Source: Candidatus Eiseniibacteriota bacterium
GTDB lineage: Bacteria > Eisenbacteria > RBG-16-71-46
Direction of reading: 5' to 3'
DNA: 25,592 nt
Assembly (NCBI GenBank): GCA_005893365.1
Contig: VBPB01000041.1
Span: 1-25,592, forward strand
Position 1 is the stretch's first letter. Each line of letters opens with the position of its first letter. Positions 1-8,686 of this stretch are shown here, one piece after another. The position numbers and the translations under genes were made by a program. Below the pieces are notes generated by a model, which saw only the letters and a program-made list of their open reading frames with translations, did no database searches and was not told where the DNA came from.

Positions 1-2
1 TG

Positions 3-1736
3 AGACGCGAGGGGCGGCTCATCCGCGTCAACGGCGGGCGGGGCGTGATCGCGCTCGTGGCACCCACCGCCTTCGGCGCCACCACGTTCGACGCGGGGGA
101 CATCTCGGAGTTCCTGCGCCACGGCCACCTGCCGCGGCGGTCCCGGGTCCGGGACCCGTCGGGGGGCGCCTCCGGGGCGCTGGCCTATGCCTTCGATCTG
201 GCCCCGGCGGCCGCGGCGGACGTGAGCCTCCTGCTGCCGCTCCATCGCCTGGCCTCGCTACCGCCGGCGCCGGCGGATCCGGCGCGCGCGGTCGAGGCGA
301 GGCGGAGGCGATGCGCCGCGGGCTGGCGCGCGCGCCTCGACCGCGTCGACCTGCGACTTCCTCCCTCGGCGGCCGCCGTCGCGGCGGGGGTGCGCGCCCA
401 GCTGGCCTACATCCTCATCAACCGGGACGGCGCCGCGATCCAGCCGGGCTCGCGCTCGTACCAGCGCTCCTGGATCCGGGACGGCGCGCTGACCGCCTCG
501 GCGCTGCTGCGGCTCGGACACGCGGAGGCGGTCCGCGCGTTCATCGAGTGGTACGCGCGCTACCAGTACCAGAACGGCAAGGTGCCGTGCTGCGTGGATG
601 CGCGCGGCGCGGACCCGGTGCCCGAGCACGACAGCGAGGGCGAGTTCATCTTCCTGGTGGCGGAGTACTACCGCTACACCGGCGACCGCGCGCTGATCGA
701 GCGCCAGTGGCCGCGCGTGCGCGCCGCCGCGGTCTATCTGGACTCGCTGCGGCACCAGCGCCGCACGCCGGAGTACCAGGCCGCCGACCGCCGGGAGTTC
801 TTCGGCCTGCTGCCGCCGTCGATCAGCCACGAAGGCTACTCGGCCAAGCCGATGCACTCCTACTGGGACGATCTCATGGCGCTACGCGGCTTCAAGGACA
901 CCGTGGCGTTGGCGCTGGCCCTGGGCCTGCCGCTCGAGGTCTCCCGCTGGAGCGCCGTCCAGGCCGAGTTCGAGCGCGACCTGGGGAGCTCGGTGCGGAG
1001 CACGATGGTCCGCCACCTCATCGACTACGTGCCGGGATGCGCCGATCTCGGAGACTTCGACGCCACGGCCACGACCATCGCCCTCGATCCGGTGCAGGCC
1101 CAGGCGGCGCTGCCGCCGGAGGCGTTGCGGCGGACGTTCGAGAAGTACTGGGCGTTCTTCTCCAACCGCCGCGCCGGGGCGGCCTGGGACGCCTTCACGC
1201 CCTACGAGCTTCGCAACGTCGGCGCCTTCGTGCGCCTGGGCTGGCGCGAGCGCGCGAACCAGCTGCTCGATTACTTCCTCGCCTACCGGCGGCCGCCGGG
1301 CTTCGGCGCGTGGGCCGAAGTCGTATGGCACGACGCCCGCACCCCGCACTTCATCGGCGACCTGCCCCACAGCTGGGTCGGCTCCGACTTCATCCGCTCG
1401 GTGCTGGACATGTTGGCCTACCCGCGCGAATCCGACGACGCCCTGGTGGTCGGCGCGGGGATCCGCGAGGCCTGGGTGCGGGAGGCGCCGGGCGTGACGG
1501 TGCACCACCTGCCGACCCGGTACGGCAAGCTCGACCTCCTCATGCGCGGCACCGCCTCGGGGCTCGAGGTCCGTCTCGCCGGCGACCTGCGCGTGCCTCC
1601 GGGAGGCATCGTGCTCGCGCCGCCTCTGGTCACGCGGCGCTGGCACGCCACGATCAACGGTGCGGCCGCCACCGTCTCCGCCTCGGGGCAGGTCACGGTG
1701 CGCAAGCTCCCCGCGAATGTGGTCCTGAGCCGCTGA
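3..1736 (+). CDS. Six-hairpin glycosidase-like protein, 5' end outside window
   Basis: The reading frame is open from base 3 with no stop before the left edge, so the gene begins outside the window; the GTG at 45 is probably internal. About 577 residues are visible. The central part (from about base 400) has the look of an (alpha/alpha)6-barrel glycoside hydrolase: RSWIRDGALTASALLRLG, YQYQNGKVPCCVD, EHDSEGEFIFLVAEYYRYTGD, then SYWDDLMALRGFKD. The first ~120 visible residues look beta-rich, as in the N-terminal sandwich of such enzymes, and the C-terminus (from about base 1500) looks like a small beta domain. Exact family and substrate cannot be assigned by eye; a role in oligosaccharide or surface glycan breakdown is inferred from fold and from the GH1 and GH94 genes next door. 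Its last 44 bases overlap the convergent GH1 gene. Confidence 0.7.
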   Translation, partial: RREGRLIRVNGGRGVIALVAPTAFGATTFDAGDISEFLRHGHLPRRSRVRDPSGGASGALAYAFDLAPAAAADVSLLLPLHRLASLPPAPADPARAVEARRRRCAAGWRARLDRVDLRLPPSAAAVAAGVRAQLAYILINRDGAAIQPGSRSYQRSWIRDGALTASALLRLGHAEAVRAFIEWYARYQYQNGKVPCCVDARGADPVPEHDSEGEFIFLVAEYYRYTGDRALIERQWPRVRAAAVYLDSLRHQRRTPEYQAADRREFFGLLPPSISHEGYSAKPMHSYWDDLMALRGFKDTVALALALGLPLEVSRWSAVQAEFERDLGSSVRSTMVRHLIDYVPGCADLGDFDATATTIALDPVQAQAALPPEALRRTFEKYWAFFSNRRAGAAWDAFTPYELRNVGAFVRLGWRERANQLLDYFLAYRRPPGFGAWAEVVWHDARTPHFIGDLPHSWVGSDFIRSVLDMLAYPRESDDALVVGAGIREAWVREAPGVTVHHLPTRYGKLDLLMRGTASGLEVRLAGDLRVPPGGIVLAPPLVTRRWHATINGAAATVSASGQVTVRKLPANVVLSR

Positions 1737-3105
1737 CCGTCCCGGCGGCGGGGTTAGGCCCGATCGCCCCGCCGTGAGAACGGATGACGTCGCGGTAGAA
1801 CAGGGCGCTGCGCTTGGGGGTCCGCCGCTGCGTCGTGAAGTCGACGTGGACCAGGCCGAAGCGCTTGGCATACCCGTACTGCCACTCGAAGTTGTCGAGC
1901 AGCGACCAGGCGAAGTAGCCGCGGACGTCGACGCCGTTCGCCAGCGCGGTCCGCGTGGCGCTCAGGTGATCGCGGAGGTACTCCACGCGCGGGGCGTCCT
2001 CGATCGGGCCGCCTAAGCCCGCGGGGGGATCGTCGAAGGCGGCGCCGTTCTCGGTGACGTAGAGCGGGAGGTCGCCGTAGCGCGCCTTCACCCATTCCAG
2101 GATCTCGCGCAGGCCATCGGGGTGGATCTCCCAGCCCATCGCCGTGCGCGGGGCGTGCTCGGGCAGGATCGACCGGGCGCGCGCGGGCGGGGAGGCGGGA
2201 TCGTCCCGGACGATCCCCCGGCTGTAGTAGTTGACGCCCAGGAAGTCGATCGGCTGCCGGATCCGGGCGAAGTCCTCGATCTCCCAGCGCGGCCAGGCGT
2301 CCCCGAACATCGCCGGCAACTCCTCCGGGTAATGGCCGAGGAAGAGCGGATCGAGGTAATGGCGGTTCATGTAGGCGCCGGCCCGTGCCGCCGCCGCGGC
2401 GTCGGCGGCAGCGTCGGTCGCGGGATGCTTGGGCTCGAGGTTGACCACCAGGCCGATGGCGCCGCCCGGGCCGGCGCGGAACCGCTCGACCGCGGCGCCA
2501 TGCGCGCACAGCAGGTGGTGGGCGGCCCGGACCGCCTCGCCCGGGTCGCGGTGTCCGGGGGCGTGCAGCCCCTTGAGGTACCCGGCGTCGGACATCATCC
2601 AGGGCTCGTTGAACGTGGCCCACAGGTCCACGCGATCGCCATACGCGCGGAAGGCGAGCTCGGCGTAGTCCGCGAACCAGTCGATGCTGTCGCGGTGCCG
2701 CCAGCCGCCGAGATCGTCCAGCGCGGCGGGCAGGTCCCAGTGGCAAAGCGTCACCATCGGCCGGATGCCCGCGGCGAGCAGGAGGTCGATCAGGCGCGAA
2801 TAGAAGTCGAGCCCCGGCGGGTTGGCGGGCCCGCGGCCGTCGCGAAGCAGCCGCCCCCAGGAGAGGCTGAAACGGTAGGCCGGGATCCCCAGGTCGCGCA
2901 TCAGCGCCACGTCCTCGCGATAGCGCCGGTAGTGATCGCACGCCACGTCGCCGGTGTCGCCGCCGTGCGTGGCGCCCGGCGTGTGCGAGAACCGGTGCCA
3001 GATGCTGGGGCTGGCGCCGTCGGCGAGCGGGGAGCCCTCGATCTGGTAGGCCGAGGTGGCCACGCCCCAGAGGAAGTGGTCGGGGAAACCCGTTCGCGAC
3101 GGCAT
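1693..3105 (-). CDS. GH1 family beta-glucosidase
   Basis: Retaining beta-glucosidase/beta-glycosidase of family GH1, 470 residues, a typical family length. It opens with the GH1 signature FLWGVATSAYQIEGSPLADG (residues 11-30). The acid/base glutamate is E167 in TFNEP and the nucleophile is E352 in YVTENG. Other GH1 hallmarks are LCHWDLP (120-126), FLGVNYYS (288-295) and YFAWSLLDNFEWQYGY (397-412), which shapes the sugar-binding site. No signal peptide is visible, so it is likely cytoplasmic and acts on imported oligosaccharides. I chose ATG 3105 because the conserved sequence starts a few residues later; the frame stays open upstream into the GH94 gene without family similarity. It lies 20 bases downstream of the GH94 phosphorylase, very probably in one operon. 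Its C-terminal tail after about residue 445 is non-conserved and overlaps the opposite gene. Confidence 0.95.
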   Translation of the reverse strand: MPSRTGFPDHFLWGVATSAYQIEGSPLADGASPSIWHRFSHTPGATHGGDTGDVACDHYRRYREDVALMRDLGIPAYRFSLSWGRLLRDGRGPANPPGLDFYSRLIDLLLAAGIRPMVTLCHWDLPAALDDLGGWRHRDSIDWFADYAELAFRAYGDRVDLWATFNEPWMMSDAGYLKGLHAPGHRDPGEAVRAAHHLLCAHGAAVERFRAGPGGAIGLVVNLEPKHPATDAAADAAAAARAGAYMNRHYLDPLFLGHYPEELPAMFGDAWPRWEIEDFARIRQPIDFLGVNYYSRGIVRDDPASPPARARSILPEHAPRTAMGWEIHPDGLREILEWVKARYGDLPLYVTENGAAFDDPPAGLGGPIEDAPRVEYLRDHLSATRTALANGVDVRGYFAWSLLDNFEWQYGYAKRFGLVHVDFTTQRRTPKRSALFYRDVIRSHGGAIGPNPAAGTVSGSGPHSRGACAP

Positions 3106-3125
3106 GGGAGGGAGCGCGTCCGGCT

Positions 3126-5525
3126 TCAGCCCGGGGGGATGCGGACCGTGACGCGATGCTCGCGGCCGTCGCCGAACGCCGGCACGACCCGGGAATCGAG
3201 CGGTGTCCCGTCCACCTCGATCCGCGCCGGCCCCTTGGCGACGGTGACGTCGATGAGGTAGGTGCTGCCGCGGAAGGCGCGCCGCATCGAGAAGCCCTTC
3301 CAGTGGGGCGGCAGGCAGGGCGCGATGAGCAGACCGTCCCAGACCGGCCGCACGCCGAGGAGCCACTCGGTGCTGACGCGCAGCAGCCACGCCGCGGATC
3401 CGGTGTACCAGGTCCAACCGCCCCGGCCGTAGTGCGGCGATTGCGGTCCGTCGACGTTGCCCGGGCTCACGTAGGGCTCCGCCTGGTAGCGGTCGGGGTC
3501 CATCCCGCGATGGACCGGCCAGAACCGCTCGAGCAACGCCCAGGCCTGGCGGCCCCGGCCCAGCATGCACTCGGCCTGGACCGCCCACACGGCGGCGTGC
3601 GTGTACAGGCCCCCGTTCTCGCGCGCGCCGGGGGCGTAGCGGGTGAGGTAGCCGATCTCGGGGTCGGGCCTCCGGTACGCGGGGTAGAGCAGCAGCGGGC
3701 CGTAGTCACGGTAGAGGTGCTTCCGCATCGAGGCGAGCAGGAGCGGGAGCCGATCCGCGGGGACGACCCGGCTCAGGATCGCCCACGTCTGGGCGTTGAG
3801 GAAGATCCGCCCGTCGCGGTTGCGCCGCGAACCGATCGCCTCCCCGGAGTCCTTGGTGGCGCGCACGTACCAGGCGCCGTCCCAGAAGTGCCGGTTCACC
3901 GCCGCGCGCATCGTCGCCGCCTCTCTCGCGTAGCGCTCCATGACCGCGCGGTCCGGCCGCGCGCGCCGGGCCTCGAGCTCGACCCAGTTATCGAGGATGC
4001 CGATCAGGAAATGCGCGAGCCAGACGCTCTCGGACTGGAGCTTGGGGCCGATGGCGGAGAGGCCGTCGTTCCAGTCGCCCGCCCCCATCCGCGGCACGCC
4101 GCGGGGGCTGAGCCGGGTCCAGAACGCGTCGATGGCGCGCCGGCAGTGGTCGTAGATCGTCCCCGCGTCCTGGGACGGCCGGCCCTCCGGATCGAGGAAC
4201 CGGACCGGCTCCTCCAGGAGCCCGAGCTCCGCGGTCTCGAGCAGGTAGTTCAAGGTCACGAACGGCAGCCACAGCAGGTCGTCGTTGTAGGGCTTGCGCG
4301 AGCCTTCCTCGGTGAGCGGATGCCACCAGTGGTAGGCGGTGCCGTCGCCGAACTGATGCGCCGCGTGGGCGAGGATCTGCCGGCGCGTCCGTTCGGGCTC
4401 GAGCGGCAGGAAGACCTGGCTGTCCTGAAGCTGATCGCGGAATCCGTAGGCGCCCCCGGGCTGGTAGAGCCCGGTGCGGCCCCAGATCCGCCCGGACTTC
4501 GCCTGGTACTTGAGCCAGACGTTGTTCAGGATGTCGAAGCCGGCATCGGGGGTGGTCACCGCGAGCGGGGCGAGGAAGGTCTCCCAGTGCCGCCGCATCG
4601 CGGTCCCGGCGCGATCCACCGCCTCGGGCGTGGCGAACCGGCGGGCGAGTCGCAGCGCCCCCGCGCGCGTGTCGGCGATCCCGAGCGTGAAGACGACCTC
4701 TTTCGCCTCCCCCGGGCGCAGGGTCAGCGGCACCTGGAGCGAGCCGATCGCGTCCGCCCACTTGCCGGCGGCGCCGGTGAGCCGCGGCCGGGCGAGGGCC
4801 GCCGGGCGCGCCGGCGTCCCGTACTGCCCCAGGAAGCGCCGCTTGTCGGTCTCGAAGCCCGCGGGGCGCACCGTCGCGGCGTGGAACGCGACATGGGGCC
4901 AGGGAGAGTTCCAGGGCTGGCCGCGGCCGGGCTCGGCGATCGTGCTCAGGCGCTTCGTGGCCAAGAGCGCGTGGGAGCGCGGGACGTATTCCTGCTCGAT
5001 GAACAGCTTGTGGAACTCGCGGTGCGTGTCCGGCGACGGCCCGAGATTCCATTCCAGATAGGTGAAGAGATCGAGCTGCCGCGGGGTGCGCGAGAGATTC
5101 CGCAGCCGCACGCGCCAGAACTCCACCGGGTCGCGCGGGTGGACGAAGATCGTGTACCGGCTCTCGATCCCCGAGTGGACCGAGGTGATCGCGGTGTAGC
5201 CCACGCCATGGCGGCACTCGTAGCGCGCGGGCTTGGCGCGCACCGGCTGCCAGGCGAGCGACCAGAACTTCCCGCTGCGCCGGTCGCGGCAGTAGAGGTA
5301 CTTGCCCCACTCGTCCCGTATCAGGTCCTGCTCCCAGCGGGTGAGCCGGTTGAGGGTGGCGTGCGTCATCCACGAATAGCCGGTCCCGGCCTGGGTGACG
5401 AGCGTCCCGTACTCGCCGGGGCAGATGACGTTGGTCCAGGGGGTGGGCGTGTCGGGCCGGGTGATGACGTACTCGCGACCGTCCTCGGTGAAGTAGCCGT
5501 ACTTGGTCGGGAAGAGTCGTTTCAT
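3126..5525 (-). CDS. GH94-type glycoside phosphorylase (cellobiose/cellodextrin phosphorylase family)
   Basis: A 799-residue inverting phosphorylase of the GH94 (formerly GT36) family, which cleaves beta-glucosidic oligosaccharides with phosphate to give a sugar 1-phosphate. The N-terminal super-sandwich domain runs to about residue 290 (MKRLFPTKYGYFTEDGREYV at the start). The (alpha/alpha)6 barrel follows, with GFRDQLQDSQ (361-370), the catalytic-acid motif GAGDWNDG with D484, RENGGLYTHAAVW (635-647) and GGWTWYTGSAAWLLR (702-716), and then a C-terminal jelly roll. Cellobiose, cellodextrin, chitobiose or cyclic-glucan-related specificity cannot be separated by eye. No signal peptide is visible. 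ATG 5525 is preferred because the conserved N-terminus begins there; the frame stays open to 5759 but those residues look non-coding. First gene of a minus-strand pair with GH1. Confidence 0.92.
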   Translation of the reverse strand: MKRLFPTKYGYFTEDGREYVITRPDTPTPWTNVICPGEYGTLVTQAGTGYSWMTHATLNRLTRWEQDLIRDEWGKYLYCRDRRSGKFWSLAWQPVRAKPARYECRHGVGYTAITSVHSGIESRYTIFVHPRDPVEFWRVRLRNLSRTPRQLDLFTYLEWNLGPSPDTHREFHKLFIEQEYVPRSHALLATKRLSTIAEPGRGQPWNSPWPHVAFHAATVRPAGFETDKRRFLGQYGTPARPAALARPRLTGAAGKWADAIGSLQVPLTLRPGEAKEVVFTLGIADTRAGALRLARRFATPEAVDRAGTAMRRHWETFLAPLAVTTPDAGFDILNNVWLKYQAKSGRIWGRTGLYQPGGAYGFRDQLQDSQVFLPLEPERTRRQILAHAAHQFGDGTAYHWWHPLTEEGSRKPYNDDLLWLPFVTLNYLLETAELGLLEEPVRFLDPEGRPSQDAGTIYDHCRRAIDAFWTRLSPRGVPRMGAGDWNDGLSAIGPKLQSESVWLAHFLIGILDNWVELEARRARPDRAVMERYAREAATMRAAVNRHFWDGAWYVRATKDSGEAIGSRRNRDGRIFLNAQTWAILSRVVPADRLPLLLASMRKHLYRDYGPLLLYPAYRRPDPEIGYLTRYAPGARENGGLYTHAAVWAVQAECMLGRGRQAWALLERFWPVHRGMDPDRYQAEPYVSPGNVDGPQSPHYGRGGWTWYTGSAAWLLRVSTEWLLGVRPVWDGLLIAPCLPPHWKGFSMRRAFRGSTYLIDVTVAKGPARIEVDGTPLDSRVVPAFGDGREHRVTVRIPPG

Positions 5526-5942
5526 GCCTTCGTCCCGCACGATCCGAGGAGTTCCGCCGGGGCGGCGATCCCCCGCAGCGTTCACACCTCCGGGAGGATA
5601 AGACATTGTGGCCCAGCGAGGTCCCGCTTTCGCGGCGGGCCGGCCGCGGCGGGCGGGGGAGGCGGTCGGGGCGTCGGCCCGTGCGGCTCCAGGCTCGAAA
5701 CGCGCCCCCTTGGCCGGCGCGGGCCCCAAGACCCGATGCGGCTGGGTCGACGGCCCCACCTCGCCCGGTCCGATGGGGCGTCATCCCCAGGATCGAAGCC
5801 CTGCCGCCCACGCCCGTGAGCCGAGCCAGGCAGCTAACTCGCTTCCGGCCAGACGACTGGCGCCGGCAGCCCCGGGCTGGCCCAGCGCTTGCGTTTCCAT
5901 CGGTGTCCGATGCCACTCGAACCGTCCCAGAGGTTCCATCCG
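5526..5942. other. Intergenic region between divergent GH94 and TadE genes
   Basis: About 417 bases with no convincing gene. It must hold the divergent promoters for the minus-strand GH94-GH1 pair and the plus-strand TadE-TadG pair. On the minus strand TATCCT (5600-5595) could be a -10 element for GH94, without a clear -35. On the plus strand AGAGG at 5929-5933, nine bases before ATG 5943, is the Shine-Dalgarno site of TadE. Short G/C-rich inverted repeats exist, for example TGGGG/CCCCA near 5773-5790, but they are too short to call a terminator or riboswitch. Confidence 0.5.
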
Positions 5943-6353
5943 ATGACCGTCAGAATCCCGTCCCGGCGTAGCGAGCGCGGTGCCGTGCTCGTCGAGTTCG
6001 CCCTGATCGTCCCGCTCCTGCTCGTGCTCACGCTGGCGGTCATCGACCTGAGCCGCGCGTTCTTCGTGAAGAACATCCTCTACCAGGCCGCCCGCGAGGG
6101 CGTGCGCACCGCGGTGGTGACGACGGCCGCGGACGCCGACATCGTCACGGCGCGCGTCAAGGAGGTCGCGAGTGCCGCGAACATCAACGTTTCGAAGATC
6201 ACGATCTCGCCGCCCGTCGACCGGCAGGTGAACGTCGTGGTCGAGACCTCCTTCAACTGGATCCTCCCGGGCCTGTTCGGGCTGCTCGATCCCAACTTCG
6301 GCAAGGGCATGTCGCTGACGGCCAGCGCCTGGATGCGGCAGGAGACGCCATGA
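5943..6353 (+). CDS. TadE-like Flp pilus assembly protein
   Basis: A 136-residue pseudopilin-like protein of the TadE family, part of tight-adherence (Flp) pilus machinery in the inner membrane/periplasm. The signature is a basic start followed by SERGAVLVEFALIVPLLLVL (about residues 10-29), with the E of VEF in the prepilin-like position, one transmembrane helix, then DLSRAFFVKN and the QAAREGVRTAV segment. The remainder is a small periplasmic domain. I chose ATG 5943 because AGAGG lies nine bases upstream and the conserved segment follows at once; an in-frame ATG at 5889 would add 18 unsupported residues. It overlaps the next gene by the ATGA at 6350-6353, so translation is probably coupled. 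No pilin, ATPase or TadB/TadC genes are in the window. Confidence 0.88.
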   Translation: MTVRIPSRRSERGAVLVEFALIVPLLLVLTLAVIDLSRAFFVKNILYQAAREGVRTAVVTTAADADIVTARVKEVASAANINVSKITISPPVDRQVNVVVETSFNWILPGLFGLLDPNFGKGMSLTASAWMRQETP

Positions 6354-7399
6354 CCCCGCATCAAGCGCCACCCACCGCGCCACCCACCGCACCACGCGCC
6401 CGGCTGCCCCGGACCGACGACGAACGCGGCGTCACCATCATTACCGCCGCGTTCTTTCTGCTCCTCATGCTCAGCTTCATCGCGCTGGGCGTCGATTCCG
6501 CCAAGCTGACGGTGACGCGCACCATGCTGCAGAACGCCGCCGACGCCGCCGCCCTGGCGGGCGCCTCGGCGATCGACTATCGCACCGGTGAGCTCGACCA
6601 CGACGTCGCGGCGGCGCGCGCCCAGGCCACGGCGGTGGAGAACAAGGCGTACGTCAAGAACCCCGAGCCGGTGACGCTGGATCCGGACGACATCGCGTTC
6701 CCGGGGCACAACGAGGTCCAGGTCACGGTCCGCCGGACCGGGGCCCAGTCGATGGTCACCCACTTCCTCCAGGTGCTCGGCGTGCCGGGGATCAGCGTCA
6801 GCGCGACCGCGATCGCCAAGGCCGAGACCACCATGACCGCGAACTGCGGCATCGTCCCGCTGGGCGTGAGCCCGCCCGACGGGAACGGCAGCTTCCTGCC
6901 CGGTCAGCTCTACACCCTGAAGGATGGCGGCGGCAACTCGGGCCACTACGGCGCCGTGTGCTTCCCCGTGTGCGACCGCGGCGAATGCCCGGGAGGTCCG
7001 GAGACGGGCGCGGCCAAGTGGAGCTGCCTGATGGAGAGCGGATACTGCTGCGAGCTGGCGGTCGGCACGACGCTCCAGACCGAGCCCGGCGTCGCGGGGG
7101 GCCCGCTGTTCAAGTCGATCAATGGACGGTTCCTCTCCGATACCGACGGCCGGGAGGGGATCACCTACGACGACTACCAAGGGAACGGTGAGCGCCTGAT
7201 CTTCATCCCGATCACGAGCTCGCCGTCGGGAAAAGGACGGACCTCGGTGACCCTCCTCGGCTTCGGGGCGTTCTTCCTCCAGAACAAGCCCCAGGACCAC
7301 ACGCTGAGCGGTGAGTTCGTCTACGGCGTGCTGCCGGGGACCTCGGGCCCCGGGAACTCGACCGGCAGCGTCGCCTTCTCGCTCCGCCTGATCCACTGA
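6350..7399 (+). CDS. TadG-like pilus assembly protein
   Basis: A 349-residue protein with the N-terminal Tad-type module (TadE/TadG-like). A proline-rich cytoplasmic leader (APPTAPPTAP) is followed by DERGVTIITAAFFLLLMLSF with one membrane helix (about 28-50), then SAKLTVTRTMLQNAADAAALAGAS, which is diagnostic of this group. The rest should be extracytoplasmic. Residues 166-234 hold seven cysteines (NCG, VCFPVCDRGEC, WSC, YCC), suggesting disulfides in the exported part. The start overlaps the TadE stop (ATGA). The 3' end overlaps the convergent glycosyltransferase by 79 bases. The role is probably pilus or surface-attachment assembly; I do not recognise the C-terminal domain. Confidence 0.82.
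   Translation: MTPHQAPPTAPPTAPRARLPRTDDERGVTIITAAFFLLLMLSFIALGVDSAKLTVTRTMLQNAADAAALAGASAIDYRTGELDHDVAAARAQATAVENKAYVKNPEPVTLDPDDIAFPGHNEVQVTVRRTGAQSMVTHFLQVLGVPGISVSATAIAKAETTMTANCGIVPLGVSPPDGNGSFLPGQLYTLKDGGGNSGHYGAVCFPVCDRGECPGGPETGAAKWSCLMESGYCCELAVGTTLQTEPGVAGGPLFKSINGRFLSDTDGREGITYDDYQGNGERLIFIPITSSPSGKGRTSVTLLGFGAFFLQNKPQDHTLSGEFVYGVLPGTSGPGNSTGSVAFSLRLIH
6366..6389 (+). repeat. Exact tandem repeat, 2 x 12 bp, in the TadG leader
   Basis: CGCCACCCACCG occurs twice head-to-tail (6366-6377 and 6378-6389). It encodes the proline-rich repeat in the cytoplasmic leader of the TadG-like protein. The unit length keeps frame, so copy-number change would only lengthen or shorten the leader. Confidence 0.85.
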
Positions 7400-8337
7400 G
7401 CCGTAGCACCCGCCCGGGCGCGCGCCGGATCGCTCGCGTCCGTCGCGGCGAGCCCCCTCTCGGCCAGGAATGCCAGCACCTGGGCGGCGGACAGCTCGTC
7501 CAACCGCCCGGGCAGGCTGTAGCCCTGCCACGGCGTGTAGTACCCGCCCGATTCCAGACCGACCGACACGGCCGGGCAACCCTGCGCGGCCGCGAGGTGC
7601 GAGAGCCCGCTGTCGTTGCCGACGTAGAGCGCCGAGCTCGCCAGCAGGGCGGCGGTGAGGGGCAGCGGGTGGCCGGCGAAGCTCACGCCTAAGGCTCGTG
7701 CGGCGACCTCGCGGCACAACCCCGCCTCGGCGGGCGAGCCCAGCACCACGACGCCGTCGAAGCGCTCGCGCAGCGACCGTCCCAGCTCGCCGAAGCGCGC
7801 CGCCGCCCACATGCGTCGCGGCGTGCCGGCGCCCGGGCCGAGGCAGGCGATGCGCGCGCCTTCCGCGAGTCCCGCCGCCGCCAGGGCCTCGCGCGCGCGC
7901 TTGGGCTCGAGCACCAGGCGGGTCGTGATCTCGGGCGGCTCGCCTGGGAGGATGTGGCGCAGGATCGAGTAGCGGTGGCGGACCACGCCCTGCGGCGCCC
8001 GGGCGTCGTCATAGGCTTCCGCTCCCAGCTTCCGCCGCGCCCGGACCAGGAGCCGCGTCAGCTTGACCGCGGGGTTGGAGCGCAGATAGAGGAGGAGGTC
8101 GAACGGCCGGCGGTAGGAGGGCGGGATGGGCCGCGTCCGCGACCGCCAGTCGCGGCCCCGCAGGTAACGCCGGCCGACCCACGCGTAGTCCTCGAGCAGG
8201 GCCGCGCCGAAGGCATCGACGCTCACCTCGATCTCGAGCGGCTGGATCCGCTCGTGGAGCGCGTGGAGGATCGGCAGCTGGGTGACGAAGTCGCCGAGGC
8301 AGGGCATGAACTCGATGAACAGGCGCACGGCGCCCAT
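7321..8337 (-). CDS. Glycosyltransferase family 9 (heptosyltransferase-like)
   Basis: A 338-residue GT-B fold transferase of the ADP-heptose:LPS heptosyltransferase family. The N-terminus RLFIEFMPCLGDFVTQLPIL matches the donor-family pattern of a glycine-Asp loop after the first strand (usually GD near residue 15). The C-terminal half has the nucleotide-sugar region LGPGAGTPRRMW (about 175-186) and the strongly conserved YVGNDSGLSHLAAAQGCPAVSV. It probably adds a sugar to a lipid- or surface-linked glycan at the cytoplasmic face of the inner membrane; donor and acceptor cannot be told from sequence. ATG 8337 is 25 bases after the DoxX stop, so co-transcription is likely. The last ~25 residues, past the usual family end, lie antisense to the TadG 3' end. 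Confidence 0.85.
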   Translation of the reverse strand: MGAVRLFIEFMPCLGDFVTQLPILHALHERIQPLEIEVSVDAFGAALLEDYAWVGRRYLRGRDWRSRTRPIPPSYRRPFDLLLYLRSNPAVKLTRLLVRARRKLGAEAYDDARAPQGVVRHRYSILRHILPGEPPEITTRLVLEPKRAREALAAAGLAEGARIACLGPGAGTPRRMWAAARFGELGRSLRERFDGVVVLGSPAEAGLCREVAARALGVSFAGHPLPLTAALLASSALYVGNDSGLSHLAAAQGCPAVSVGLESGGYYTPWQGYSLPGRLDELSAAQVLAFLAERGLAATDASDPARARAGATAQWIRRSEKATLPVEFPGPEVPGSTP

Positions 8338-8362
8338 TCTAGCCGTTCCCCGGCGCGGGCCG

Positions 8363-8686
8363 TCACCGGTCGCCGAACTCGGCGCTCAGCCGCCCCAGCG
8401 CCAGGGCCCCCAGCGACAGGCCGAAGTCGCGCAGCGCCACGTCGAAGTAGCCCGGGGTCAGGAGCAGGTTGAGGATGATGCCCCACAGCCAGGCCGCGAC
8501 CACGTAGCTGAAGAGGCGCGGCTTGAGGGCGACGCCGATGCCGGCGACGATCTCGATGACGCCGACCCCCATCATCAGGGCATGGCCGTGGCCCCCGACC
8601 AGGGTGTTGACCACCCCCGGGAGGTACTTGTCCCAGTCGACCAGCAGGTGGAAGAACTTGTCGAGGCCGGCGACGATCGGCGCCAC
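8363..8686 (-). CDS. DoxX-family membrane protein, N-terminus without a normal start codon
   Basis: A small four-helix membrane protein of the DoxX type, 107 residues when read from GTG 8686. Visible family features are LDKFFHLLVDWDKYLPG, GVIEIVAGIGVALKPRLFSY and the well-conserved LWGIILNLLLTPGYFDVALR followed by DFGLSLGALALGRLS. The frame stays open upstream and reads SYQAYRILLVGFTV directly before the GTG, which is what family members carry in helix 1. The true protein therefore seems to begin further upstream, yet no ATG, GTG or TTG exists on this strand in any frame between 8687 and about 8855. Either the GTG truncates helix 1, an unusual CTG at 8704 is used, or the 5' end has been lost. 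Function unknown; DoxX relatives are linked to quinone/redox processes. Confidence 0.75.
   Translation of the reverse strand: MAPIVAGLDKFFHLLVDWDKYLPGVVNTLVGGHGHALMMGVGVIEIVAGIGVALKPRLFSYVVAAWLWGIILNLLLTPGYFDVALRDFGLSLGALALGRLSAEFGDR

Noticed and set aside
5526..5759. N-terminal extension of the GH94 frame
   Set aside because: Residues upstream of ATG 5525 are Pro/Arg/Ala-rich and unlike the family N-terminus.
3156..5819. Long plus-strand open frame opposite GH94
   Set aside because: Antisense shadow; no motifs, and GH94 motifs are continuous on the minus strand.
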